Assembly (NCBI RefSeq): GCF_012927345.1
Contig: NZ_JABBGJ010000061.1
Location: forward strand, 1-48,699
Reading direction: 5' to 3'
Length of the DNA: 48,699 nucleotides
From: Paraburkholderia polaris
GTDB taxonomy: Bacteria; Pseudomonadota; Gammaproteobacteria; Burkholderiales; Burkholderiaceae
The position numbers and the translations under genes were made by a program. Shown here piece by piece: positions 9,601 to 17,068 of the stretch. Below the pieces are notes generated by a model. It worked only from the letters and a program-made list of their open reading frames with translations, ran no database searches and was not told where the DNA came from. Position 1 is the first letter of the stretch. Every line of letters begins with the position of its first letter.

Positions 9601-10584
9601 CGACAGCTTGATCGAGATGCCAGGGCCTTCGTAAATACCGCGGCCGCCGGCCGCCTTGCCGATGGCGTGGATCGCCTGTTCGTACGATGCGTAGTAACGC
9701 TGCGCGTCGGCTTCGGTGGTGGCTGCTTCGCCAAGCATGTCGTACGAGTAGCGGAAACCGCGTGCTTCGTACTTGCGGCTATTCGCCAGCGCTTCGGAGA
9801 TGTTCTCGCCGGTGACGAACTGTTCGCCCATCAGGCGCATCGCCATATCGACGCCCTTCCTGATCAGCGGCTCGCCACCCTTGCCGATCAGTCGCGTGAG
9901 CGCCGACGAGAGGCTCGCCTCGCTGTTGGTCCCCACCAGTTTGCCGGTGATCATCAAGCCCCACGTCGCGGCATTGACGAACAGCGACGGCGCCTGGCCG
10001 ACGTGCGATTTCCAGTCGCCCTTGCTGATCTTGTCGCGGATCAGCGCGTCACGCGTGGCGCGATCCGGAATGCGCAGCAGCGCTTCGGCGAGGCACATCA
10101 GCGCGACGCCTTCCTGGCTCGACAGCGAGAATTCGTGGATCAGCCCTTCAACGCCGCCGCCCTTGCTCTTGGTGCGCAGCGTTTCGACCAGCTTGCCGGC
10201 CATCGCTTGCACGTCGCCCGCGAGATTGGCCGGCAGACGCGCCTGACCAAGCAGGAACGGCACGCATTCCGGCTCGGGACGGCGGTAAGCCGCGGTGATG
10301 GCCGCGCGCAGCACCGATTGCGGTTGCACGTTCTGCGCAAATTCGAGGAACGGATGGGACGCGCCGTCTTCCTCCTGCTCCACCGTGGAGCCGTCAGCCA
10401 GATCGGCGGAGCCGGTGTGGCCCGACAATTCAGGAGGCAATTGGCCGTGCTCGATCTTTTCGAGGTATGCGAAGATCGCCTGCTTGATCAGCCAGTGCGG
10501 AGTGCGTTCGAGGCGAGTGGCGGCATCTTTCAGCCGGGAACGCAGGAGGTCGTCGACCTTGACGCCGAGGGTGGTGCTAGCCAT
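6655..10584 (-). CDS. putA: Bifunctional proline dehydrogenase / L-glutamate-gamma-semialdehyde dehydrogenase with DNA-binding domain (PutA)
   Basis: PutA oxidises proline to pyrroline-5-carboxylate (FAD) and then to glutamate (NAD+), at the inner membrane when proline is abundant; the trifunctional form also represses put genes. The 1,309-residue product shows all three parts. An N-terminal ribbon-helix-helix (TTLGVKVDDLLRSRLKDAA, residues 3-45) comes first. The proline dehydrogenase barrel follows, with RLVKGAYWDTEIKRAQ, FATHNAHT and GTHETLLAYLVRRLLENGA. The aldehyde dehydrogenase has SPWNFPLAIF, the FTGST nucleotide loop and FDSAGQRCSALR, whose Cys (near residue 908) is the nucleophile. 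ATG 10584 follows AAGGA. Length and order match the long proteobacterial PutA. The N-terminal domain suggests autoregulation, and a candidate operator lies at 10661-10695. Confidence 0.97.
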   Translation of the reverse strand: MASTTLGVKVDDLLRSRLKDAATRLERTPHWLIKQAIFAYLEKIEHGQLPPELSGHTGSADLADGSTVEQEEDGASHPFLEFAQNVQPQSVLRAAITAAYRRPEPECVPFLLGQARLPANLAGDVQAMAGKLVETLRTKSKGGGVEGLIHEFSLSSQEGVALMCLAEALLRIPDRATRDALIRDKISKGDWKSHVGQAPSLFVNAATWGLMITGKLVGTNSEASLSSALTRLIGKGGEPLIRKGVDMAMRLMGEQFVTGENISEALANSRKYEARGFRYSYDMLGEAATTEADAQRYYASYEQAIHAIGKAAGGRGIYEGPGISIKLSALHARYSRSQQERTMSELLPRVRSLAILARRYDIGLNIDAEEADRLEISLDLLEALCFDPELAGWNGIGFVVQAYQKRCPFVIDYLIDLARRSRHRIMVRLVKGAYWDTEIKRAQVDGLEGYPVYTRKIYTDVSYVACAKKLLGAPDAVYPQFATHNAHTLSAIYHLAGNNYYPGQYEFQCLHGMGEPLYEEVTGRDKLNRPCRVYAPVGTHETLLAYLVRRLLENGANTSFVNRIADENVAIKDLIADPVDEASKVVPLGAPHAKIPLPRNLFGAERLNSMGLDLSNEHRLASLSSALLASAHHPWRAAPMLEDNEIAVGVARDVRNPADHRDLVGTVVEATSEHVSAALAHAVAAAPIWQATPVDARADCLARAADLLEAQMHTLMGLVVREAGKSLANAVAEIREAIDFLRYYSTQIRNEFSNDTHRPLGPVVCISPWNFPLAIFMGQVAAALAAGNTVLAKPAEQTPLIAAQAVRILREAGVPAGAVQLLPGDGETVGAALVADPRTRAVMFTGSTEVARLINKTLSNRLDPEGKPIPLIAETGGQNAMIVDSSALAEQVVADVLQSSFDSAGQRCSALRVLCLQEDVADRTLEMLTGAMRELSVGNPDRLSIDVGPVIDLDAKRGIDAHVAAMREKGRKVEQLPMPEGGAQGTFVPPTLIELDSIDELKREVFGPVLHVVRYRRSQLDKLLEQIRTTGYGLTLGIHTRIDETIAHVISRAHVGNIYVNRNVIGAVVGVQPFGGEGLSGTGPKAGGALYLQRLLATRPAGLPKSLADALIVDVPQAGVNGDNPSAALTALRDWLISEQQPVLAARCDGYLSHVPAGATAVLSGPTGERNTYTLGARGTVLCIASTASGARVQFAAALATGNRALFEGAAGEQLVSQLPAALKSYASVKKSADTPFDAVLFEGDSDELLALVKEVAKRPGPIVSVQGVAARALESGDEDYALERLLTERSVSVNTAAAGGNANLMTIG

Positions 10585-10640
10585 GTTTCCTTCTTCGGAT
10601 ACCAGACCAAATCGCTGGCGAAAGACTAAAAGTTGAGCGA

Positions 10641-10695
10641 ATCCTACGCCTCCCAATAAAAAGGTGCAACCATGCGCCACGCATGGTTGCACCTT
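10641..10695 (-). promoter_or_regulatory. Candidate putA promoter and PutA operator; also terminator-like hairpin
   Basis: A perfect 16-bp inverted repeat (10661-10676 and 10680-10695, spacer CCA) contains GTTGCA at 10686-10691 and its inverse TGCAAC at 10665-10670. GTTGCA is the core described for the ribbon-helix-helix domain of E. coli PutA. On the minus strand the inner arm gives a possible -35, TTGCAC (10664-10669), then 17 bases, then a possible -10, TAGGAT (10641-10646), so the operator would overlap the promoter. The same stem is followed on the minus strand by TTTTTATT, so it could instead terminate leftward transcripts before putA. Both readings are inference. Confidence 0.5.
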
Positions 10696-10898
10696 CTGGA
10701 AAGCTCGATACAGCGGGGGTTTGCGCCGAATGGCGCTGGACGCGGCGACGGAGGCGGCGATCAGTACTTTCCCTGGCGTGATTCTTTTCGCTTTTACCCT
10801 TATCAGATTGCTCGGCGCGCCGTTATACAGAACATGGATGGTCGCGGCCGCAAGGCACGCACACAAAAAACGGTACGGGGTTTCAGAGGACTGGCGAA

Positions 10899-11069
10899 AT
10901 GGAAAAGTGGTTTGTGGTACTGGGCATCTGGGCCATGTGCGCGACTTGCGCCGTGCTGTTCATTCGTGGCGCGACGGGTGGTTCGGGCAAACGCACGGCA
11001 GACGATGGACGCGCGCAGCCGGCATCGCGCACATCGGCTGGCGACACGCGGGCAGCGTTGAACGATTGA
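10899..11069 (+). CDS. Small hypothetical membrane-anchored protein (56 residues)
   Basis: A short frame starting MEKWFVVLGIWAMCATCAVL and ending with TGA at 11067-11069. Support: AGAGGA at 10885-10890, eight bases before the ATG; one hydrophobic N-terminal helix (about residues 4-23) followed by a short polar, Arg/Ala/Gly-rich tail; codon use like the surrounding core genes. It is divergent from putA, from which it is separated by the putA operator region, and convergent with the YeiH-type operon. I do not recognise a family. It could be a small inner-membrane protein, or a chance frame; homologues of the same length beside putA in related genomes would decide. Confidence 0.5.
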   Translation: MEKWFVVLGIWAMCATCAVLFIRGATGGSGKRTADDGRAQPASRTSAGDTRAALND

Positions 11070-11180
11070 ACGGCAGAATCCGGCGGCTCGCGATAGGCAG
11101 TGCGACGCCGGTCTCGACTGATACAGCGAGTAGCGAATGTGCGCCGCGCGGTTCAACCGGCGGCGACAGAACCACGCGCG

Positions 11181-11438
11181 TCAGTGATGCGGGATCGGCT
11201 TGAACTGAGCGCAGGCGTCGTTGGGCGAAACGAGCTGGTCGTGCAGCCGGCAAAGCCGGCTGTCCGCCACGCTCGCGCCAAACCCGGAACTGAACACGGC
11301 GAGACCCGGAATGCTCTGCTCCAGTGAATGCCGATCCTCGGCGCGATACCGGCAGCTTGCACAGCGCGGCGCGCACGCTTCTCCGCTCGCTTCTCCGCGC
11401 TCATGGGCCGTGCCGGCGATGCGGACGGCCTTGCTCAT
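11181..11438 (-). CDS. Small Cys-containing hypothetical protein, translationally coupled to the exporter gene
   Basis: An 85-residue product beginning MSKAVRIAGT; its ATG (11436-11438) shares one base with the TGA of the upstream exporter gene (TGATG), a common coupling arrangement. A GTG one codon earlier is an alternative. The sequence carries CAPRCASC near the N terminus, then SLEQSIPGLAVFSSGFGAS and SRLCRLHDQLVSP. Two clusters of Cys/His residues suggest metal binding or redox sensitivity, but I do not recognise a defined domain. Position suggests a function linked to the exporter (for example sulfur-compound handling); this is inference only. Confidence 0.6.
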   Translation of the reverse strand: MSKAVRIAGTAHERGEASGEACAPRCASCRYRAEDRHSLEQSIPGLAVFSSGFGASVADSRLCRLHDQLVSPNDACAQFKPIPHH

Positions 11439-12868
11439 CACGAGCCCTGCCCCAAGCTATTCCAGTACGGTGCGAACACGTGCGCGGACAGCGCGTAGCC
11501 GATGGCGATATTGACCACCACGCCCGCCGTAAAGGCGAGGAATGGTTTCAAGCCGGTGGCCGAAAGCGCGCGCAAGCGAGTGGTCAACCCAATGCTCAGA
11601 AAACAGAACGTGAACGCCCACGTGCGCAGCGCGGTGATCGGCGCGACGAATTCGGGCGTGACAACCTTGCGGTAATCAGCCAACGAGTAGTGGCTGGCGA
11701 TCCACGTCACCAGCGCCGACGCGATCACGAAGCCGATCACGAATTTCGGAAAGCGCGCCCAGATCTCACCGGCATTGGCCTTGGCTTTGACACCGCTGTC
11801 CTGCGACTCCCAGCGCGTCGTCGCGACAATCGCCAGCACGAACGCCCAGATACCGATCCAGATGTCGCGGCCGACCACCTTCATCAGCGTGAACGCCTGC
11901 AGCGACGCCTCAGGTGCCCCCGCAATCACCCCGCCGGCGTGTTTCGCGAAGTCGCCGTAGGCTTGCGCGGCGGCAATGCCCGCGGCGTCGGCGAATTCAG
12001 AGGTGCCGATCCATGCGCCGGCTACCGCCGTCGATAGACCCAGCGAACGCGATGCGAACGGCAGCACGAAGATCATCACGATGGCCCACAACACGACCAA
12101 TGTGATCGCCACCGACGCCTGTTCGCGCTTGGCCCGCACCGCGCCGGCAATCGCAATCGCCGCCGAGACGCCGCACACCGCGCCGCCGACACCGAGCACG
12201 GCTGCGAACCGCCGGTCGAGGCCGAGCGCCTTGCCGGCAAAGAAGATCACGAAGAACGTCACGAGCGAGACGATGGTCGCCTGCCCGACCGCGACCGGCC
12301 CCGCCCACACTAGCAAGGTGAACGGCAGCGTCGCGCCGAGCAGCACGATGCCGACCTTGATATAAAACTCGACCCGCAAGCCCGCGGAAAACCACTCCGG
12401 CAACGTGAACACATTCGAGATCAACAGGCCGAGCGCCAGCGCCACCAGCGGCGGCTCGAGGTTGTACTTCGACGCATTGACCCACGCGCCCAGCGTGAAG
12501 ATCAGCGCCGATGCGATGAACAGGATCAGGAACGACGCCAGGAAAGCGCTGACTCGCTGCTTCAACGCGGCGAGGCTCACGCCGAACAGCACGGCGAACA
12601 CGACGAACAGCGCGACATAGTTCGGCAGATGCTTGCCGATGTCCTGCGCGGCGAGCGCCACGGTCGACCATTTGGCCGGCGCTACCGCCAGCCACTTGAT
12701 GCTGCTGCCCGAGGCGAACAACCCCCAGGCGATCGCGATCACGAGCAGGCCGATCCAGACGGCCCACCAGTCCTCAGTGGAGAAGAGACCGCCGCCGTGT
12801 GCGCTATGGCCACTGCGGTCTTTGCCGGGCGCGGCGCCAGTCGGCAGCGTTTGGTTGGTATCGCTCAT
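11438..12868 (-). CDS. YeiH/UPF0324-family putative sulfate exporter
   Basis: A 476-residue integral membrane protein of the UPF0324 (YeiH) family, often annotated as a putative sulfate exporter. Many hydrophobic helices are visible from about residue 31 onward. The family signature GVGGAVCGVSAAIAIAGA is present in the middle, together with FYIKVGIVLLGATLPF and the C-terminal TTRLRALSATGLKPFL. It is longer than the roughly 350-residue enterobacterial form because of an extra hydrophilic N terminus and additional loops. GGGG lies about 7-10 bases before ATG 12868. No LysR regulator gene is adjacent, unlike in enterobacteria. The substrate has little experimental support in the family, so the transport role should be read as a prediction. 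Confidence 0.9.
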   Translation of the reverse strand: MSDTNQTLPTGAAPGKDRSGHSAHGGGLFSTEDWWAVWIGLLVIAIAWGLFASGSSIKWLAVAPAKWSTVALAAQDIGKHLPNYVALFVVFAVLFGVSLAALKQRVSAFLASFLILFIASALIFTLGAWVNASKYNLEPPLVALALGLLISNVFTLPEWFSAGLRVEFYIKVGIVLLGATLPFTLLVWAGPVAVGQATIVSLVTFFVIFFAGKALGLDRRFAAVLGVGGAVCGVSAAIAIAGAVRAKREQASVAITLVVLWAIVMIFVLPFASRSLGLSTAVAGAWIGTSEFADAAGIAAAQAYGDFAKHAGGVIAGAPEASLQAFTLMKVVGRDIWIGIWAFVLAIVATTRWESQDSGVKAKANAGEIWARFPKFVIGFVIASALVTWIASHYSLADYRKVVTPEFVAPITALRTWAFTFCFLSIGLTTRLRALSATGLKPFLAFTAGVVVNIAIGYALSAHVFAPYWNSLGQGS

Positions 12869-13038
12869 CGCAATGCCCCGAGGTAGTTGAGGTGCATCGG
12901 CGCGGGAACGTTTGAGTTTTGCTTAAAGATGCGCCGATTCGGCGAAATATAGGCGAGCGGCGGCGCAAAGCGAAACGACCATTCGCTCTATGAATATGAC
13001 TCAAAGGAGTAACGCCCCGGGTGGCCCGGCGACGAGCG

Positions 13039-15285
13039 TCAGATGTCGAGCGGGTCGACTTCGAGATTCCAGCGCAGCACACCTTTCAGGCCGCGCAACA
13101 TCGGTTGCCACGCGCGCAAAGTAGCCTGCAACGCGGCCCGCGACGCGCTCTCGATCAGTAATTGCGCGCGATGCACGTGCATCACCTTAACGATGGTGAG
13201 CGGCACGGCGTCATAGACCGTCACGCGCTCGGCGGCCGGAATCTCCGTCAGCACGGCAGCAGCCTGTTGCAGGAAGGCGAGCGCGGCTTCGAGCGTGCGG
13301 CCTTCGGCGCGCAGCAAAGCCTGATAGACGAACGGCGGCAGATGAGCGTCGCGCCGCTCGGCCAGCGTCGAACTGGCAAAGCCGACGTAGTCATGCCGTC
13401 CTAGTGCGTGATACAGCGCATGGCGCGGATAGCGCGTCTGCACCAGCACTTCGCCCGGCAAACCAGCACGGCCCGCGCGGCCACTCACCTGCATCAATTG
13501 CGCGAAGAGGCGTTCGCTCGCGCGGAAGTCGTGTGAAAACAAGGCGGTGTCGGCGTTCAGCACGCCGACCAGCGACACCCGCTGGAAGTCGTGGCCCTTT
13601 GCAATCATCTGCGTGCCGACGAGGATATCGACTTCGCCCGCGTGGACATCGGAGAACAGCGCCTGCGCGCTGCCTTTGCGACGCGTACTGTCGGCGTCGA
13701 TGCGCAGCACGCGGGCGCCGGGTACTGCGCTCGCCAGCGTTTCTTCGACGCGTTGCGTGCCGCGTCCCATCGGTGCGATGTCGACATTGCCGCACTCGGG
13801 GCACGAGCGCGGAATGCGCGCTTCCCAGCCGCAGTGGTGGCAGCGCAGCGCGCGCTCGGGTTTGTGCAACACGACATAAGCGCTGCAGCGCGGACAGCCG
13901 GCCACCCAGCCGCAGGCATCGCAGGCGAGCTGCGGCGCGTAACCGCGCCGGTTGAGGAATACGAGACTCTGCTCGCCGCGCTCGAGCCGCGCCTTCAACG
14001 CCGCGACCAGCGGCCCGGACAACCCTTCCACCGAGGCCCGCCCGCGCCGCCGCTCTTCTTCCAGATCGATCAGCTTGACGGTCGGCAGGACGGCGTCGGC
14101 GACTGCACGGCGCGACAGGGTAAGACGCTTATAGCGCCCCTGATCCGCCTGCCACCAGCTTTCCAGCGACGGCGTGGCCGAGCCGAGCACCACCGGCAAA
14201 CCGAGTTGCTTGGCGCGATAGATCGCCAGATCGCGCGCCGAATAGCGCAGGCCTTCCTGCTGCTTGTAGGCTGGATCGTGTTCCTCGTCGACGACGATGA
14301 TCGCGAGTTTTGGCAGCGAGGCAAGCACCGCCAGCCGCGTGCCGAGCACAATGCGAGCGCGCCCGGTGTGTGCGGCGAACCAGTTGCGAGCCCGTTCGCC
14401 TTCCGCGAGGCCGCTGTGCAGCGTAACGATCGACGTGCCTTCGAGCGCGGCAAAGCGCGCACGGAAGGCCGACTCGAACTGCGGCGTCAGATTGATTTCA
14501 GGGACAAGGACGAGTGCCTGCGCGTCGGGCTTCGCTGCCAGAATCTCGGCGAGCGCACGCAGATACACCTCGGTCTTGCCGCTGCCCGTCACGCCGTGCA
14601 GCAGGAACGGCGCGAAACCGTCCGCGTCGCGGATCGCTTCGACTGCGCTCGCCTGTTCGTCGCTGAGGGTAGGTAGGGTGGGTGCGGGCGTATCCGGCGA
14701 TGCGGGGGTGGCGACTACCTCGGCGGCTTCGATCACCTCCAGCGCAACCCAGCCCTCGGTCTGCCAGGCGTCCAAGGTTGCAATGGCTTTGGGGTGGAGC
14801 GCGCGAGCGTCGGCGGAGATGAGAAATTCGGCCTCGGCTAGGGCCTCGGCAAGCTTGCGCAGCGCGCTGGCGCGCGCAGGCAATGTTTCCGGCAACGCAG
14901 CGCGACCCTCGGCCGTCAGGCTGTAGCGCTCTTCCGGTGCGAACAGGCGCGACCAGCGCGAGGCGTCACGCAGGGCTTGCGGCAAAGCGGGCAGAGCCAC
15001 TTCCCCGAGGCCACGTTGATAGTAGTCAGCAGCGAAGGCCGTGAGCGCCAGCCATTCGGCCGACACTGGCGGGCAGGCGGTACAGACCGTGTTGACCGCT
15101 CGCAGGCGGTCCGCGGGCACGTCGCTGTGAGTGGTCACTTCGCACACGAGGCCCACCACGTGACGCTTGCCGAACGGCACGCTCACCAGCATGCCCGGCG
15201 CGACACGCTCGGGCGTGTCGCAGCGGTAGTCGAACAAGGTCGGCAGCGGATGATCCAGCGCGACGCGGACGAACACTTCACTCAC
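13039..15285 (-). CDS. priA: Primosomal protein N' (replication restart helicase PriA)
   Basis: PriA recognises stalled or broken replication forks and reloads DnaB. The 748-residue product starts VSEVFVRVALDHPLPTLFDY, the usual PriA N terminus (3'-end-binding domain). No in-frame ATG exists upstream, so GTG 15285 is preferred over a TTG at 15348. Walker A is GVTGSGKTEVYL (about residue 232), the DEAD-box-type motif is VVDEEHDPAYK (about 333), and an eight-Cys zinc module (CDACGW...CPRCSAY...CHHCGW...CPECGN) lies at about 452-500. Helicase motif VGTQMIAKGHDFQRV follows. All family hallmarks are intact. The upstream gap contains a perfect DnaA box. Confidence 0.96.
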   Translation of the reverse strand: MSEVFVRVALDHPLPTLFDYRCDTPERVAPGMLVSVPFGKRHVVGLVCEVTTHSDVPADRLRAVNTVCTACPPVSAEWLALTAFAADYYQRGLGEVALPALPQALRDASRWSRLFAPEERYSLTAEGRAALPETLPARASALRKLAEALAEAEFLISADARALHPKAIATLDAWQTEGWVALEVIEAAEVVATPASPDTPAPTLPTLSDEQASAVEAIRDADGFAPFLLHGVTGSGKTEVYLRALAEILAAKPDAQALVLVPEINLTPQFESAFRARFAALEGTSIVTLHSGLAEGERARNWFAAHTGRARIVLGTRLAVLASLPKLAIIVVDEEHDPAYKQQEGLRYSARDLAIYRAKQLGLPVVLGSATPSLESWWQADQGRYKRLTLSRRAVADAVLPTVKLIDLEEERRRGRASVEGLSGPLVAALKARLERGEQSLVFLNRRGYAPQLACDACGWVAGCPRCSAYVVLHKPERALRCHHCGWEARIPRSCPECGNVDIAPMGRGTQRVEETLASAVPGARVLRIDADSTRRKGSAQALFSDVHAGEVDILVGTQMIAKGHDFQRVSLVGVLNADTALFSHDFRASERLFAQLMQVSGRAGRAGLPGEVLVQTRYPRHALYHALGRHDYVGFASSTLAERRDAHLPPFVYQALLRAEGRTLEAALAFLQQAAAVLTEIPAAERVTVYDAVPLTIVKVMHVHRAQLLIESASRAALQATLRAWQPMLRGLKGVLRWNLEVDPLDI

Positions 15286-15436
15286 GCGGCGGTGTGGATC
15301 GGGTAAGTGGATGCGGCACGATGCCGCGTCACGGTGCACGTTGAGCAAACGGCGAACCCTTCGAAGTTAAAGTAAAACTTCAATTTCGGCGCTAAGTTTT
15401 GGATTCGGCTGAACAATTGCAATCGGTCCGCTTGCC

Positions 15437-15445
15437 TGTGGATAA
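15437..15445 (-). promoter_or_regulatory. Perfect DnaA box upstream of priA
   Basis: TTATCCACA, the strict DnaA box, is read on the minus strand about 150 bases upstream of the priA GTG. It is a single box without the cluster and AT-rich unwinding element of an origin, so a regulatory role or chance is more likely than replication initiation. Confidence 0.4.
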
Positions 15446-15633
15446 CTTTGTTGAGAACTTCGCTCAGATGGGCCAAGAACCGCGCCGCTGCGGCCTTCTG
15501 TGGGATTCCGCACACTTTGTCGTGGACCCTTGAAACCCTTGCCAGACAAGGCTTAGATCAAATGCGCCTGCAATGTGCAAGGGCTAGGTTACGACGAATG
15601 CTTCTACCGCGCCGCAGCGTGGTCAATGTGCAT

Positions 15634-15650
15634 AAGTCAAGTCTTGACTT
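15634..15650. promoter_or_regulatory. 17-base palindrome, possible operator
   Basis: AAGTCAAG T CTTGACTT: perfect 8-bp arms around one base. It could be a dimeric regulator site for priA, lying about 350 bases upstream of its start, or simply a structured spacer. The regulator is unknown. Confidence 0.3.
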
Positions 15651-15749
15651 TCGTGGGACCGCCATCTGACGGCCCGTTGAGTACAAATATTCCCTTAGAC
15701 CGAGAGCCCAGTTCGCTGCGTCGCAGCAAAAATGGCAACGATTACGGCG

Positions 15750-16850
15750 TCAGGTTGGTGCATGCGCGCCGCTGCGAATCGCACGACTGTGCCGATGTAC
15801 TTCGTCCACGAGTTCGGCAACATTCTCCGGCGGCGTGAACTGCGAAATGCCGTGGCCGAGATTGAAAACGTGGCCAGGATGATTCCCGAAGCTGTCGAGC
15901 ACGGCGCGCGCTTCCATGCGGATCGCAGCCGGCGGCGCAAACAGCACCGAAGGATCGATATTGCCTTGCAGCGCCACCTTGCTACCCACGCGCTCGCGCG
16001 CCTTGGTCAGGTTCACGGTCCAGTCGAGACCCACCGCGTCCACACCGATATCGGCGATCTCGTCGAGCCACAACCCACCGCCCTTCGTGAAGGTGATCAC
16101 CGGCACTTTTTCACCGTCGTGATCGCGTTTCAGCTGACTCACGACCTGCTGGATGTACTGCAACGAGAAGCGTTGGTAGACGCCGTCCGCGAGCGCCCCG
16201 CCCCACGTATCGAAAATCATCACGGCTTGCGCGCCGGCTTCGATCTGCGCATTCAGATACGCAGCAACCGACTTCGCGTTGACGTCGAGAATACGGTGCA
16301 TCAGGTCCGGGCGCGCGTACAACATCGATTTGACCGTGCGGAAGTCCGCCGACCCGCCGCCTTCGACCATGTAGCACGCCAATGTCCACGGGCTGCCCGA
16401 AAACCCGATCAGCGGCACGCGCTGACGGCCTTGCGCGTCAGTGAGCGCGGTGCGGATTTCGCGCACCGCGTCGGTCACGTAGCGCAGCGTGGCGTCGATA
16501 TCCGGCACCGCGAGGCGCGCCACATCGTCTTCCGTGCGCACCGGCCGGGCGAATTTCGGACCCTCACCGGTGACGAACTCGAGGCCGAGGCCCATGGCGT
16601 CCGGCACCGTCAGGATGTCGGAGAACAGGATCGCGGCGTCGAGCGGATAGCGCTCGAGCGGCTGCAGCGTGACTTCCGTTGCGTACGCCGGGTTCTTCGC
16701 CAGACCGAGGAAACTGCCCGCACGACCCCGCGTGGCGTTGTATTCCGGCAGGTAGCGGCCAGCCTGCCGCATTAGCCAGATCGGCGTGTAGTCAGTCGGC
16801 TGGCGCAGCAGCGCGCGCAGGAAAGTGTCGTTCAGGAGTTTATGGGCCAC
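15750..16850 (-). CDS. hemE: Uroporphyrinogen decarboxylase
   Basis: HemE removes four carboxyl groups from uroporphyrinogen III to give coproporphyrinogen III in haem synthesis; it is a cytosolic, cofactor-free dimer. The 366-residue product contains the N-terminal family signature PIWLMRQAGRYLPEYNATR, the substrate-site segment ILFSDILTVPDAMGLGLEF (with the conserved Asp) and the second signature IGFSGSPWTLACYMVEGG. The GTG at 16850 (VAHKLLNDTF) is chosen because family members begin at this point; a TTG seven codons earlier is the only other in-frame choice. The short C-terminal tail (SGAHAPT) is slightly longer than usual. It lies downstream of no same-strand partner and is divergent from the pheC-type gene. 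Confidence 0.95.
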   Translation of the reverse strand: MAHKLLNDTFLRALLRQPTDYTPIWLMRQAGRYLPEYNATRGRAGSFLGLAKNPAYATEVTLQPLERYPLDAAILFSDILTVPDAMGLGLEFVTGEGPKFARPVRTEDDVARLAVPDIDATLRYVTDAVREIRTALTDAQGRQRVPLIGFSGSPWTLACYMVEGGGSADFRTVKSMLYARPDLMHRILDVNAKSVAAYLNAQIEAGAQAVMIFDTWGGALADGVYQRFSLQYIQQVVSQLKRDHDGEKVPVITFTKGGGLWLDEIADIGVDAVGLDWTVNLTKARERVGSKVALQGNIDPSVLFAPPAAIRMEARAVLDSFGNHPGHVFNLGHGISQFTPPENVAELVDEVHRHSRAIRSGAHAPT

Positions 16851-17068
16851 GTTGCGTACGACTGAGGGCAAAGGGGCATTTTACCGGACCCGGCTCGCCG
16901 TATCGCGCTTGATGCGGGCAATAACTGTCGCGCGCCTTACTGGCGGCTGGCTTTTTTGCTGCCCCGTGCAGCGCCATGACTCAGCTGAACGGCCAATGTT
17001 CAAGCGTGAATTGCCGGGCTATCATCCGACGGCCTTACCAAACAATTACGCGCAACCAAGGAGACTCG

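Larger units (their letters stand above)
15286..15749. other. Intergenic region between hemE and priA
   Basis: No convincing gene is seen in these 464 bases. They hold a perfect DnaA box (15437-15445), a 17-base palindrome (15634-15650) and a short GCTGCG/CGCAGC palindrome near 15715-15727. The priA promoter must lie here on the minus strand, but no clear hexamer pair stands out. No T-tailed hairpin for hemE was found. Confidence 0.5.

Noticed and set aside
8731..10629. 632-codon plus-strand frame antisense to putA
   Set aside because: Mirror frame of a GC-rich coding region; no recognisable domain and PutA explains the sequence.
15286..15749. Replication origin suggested by the DnaA box near hemE-priA
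   Set aside because: Only one box is perfect and there is no AT-rich unwinding region or dnaA gene beside it.
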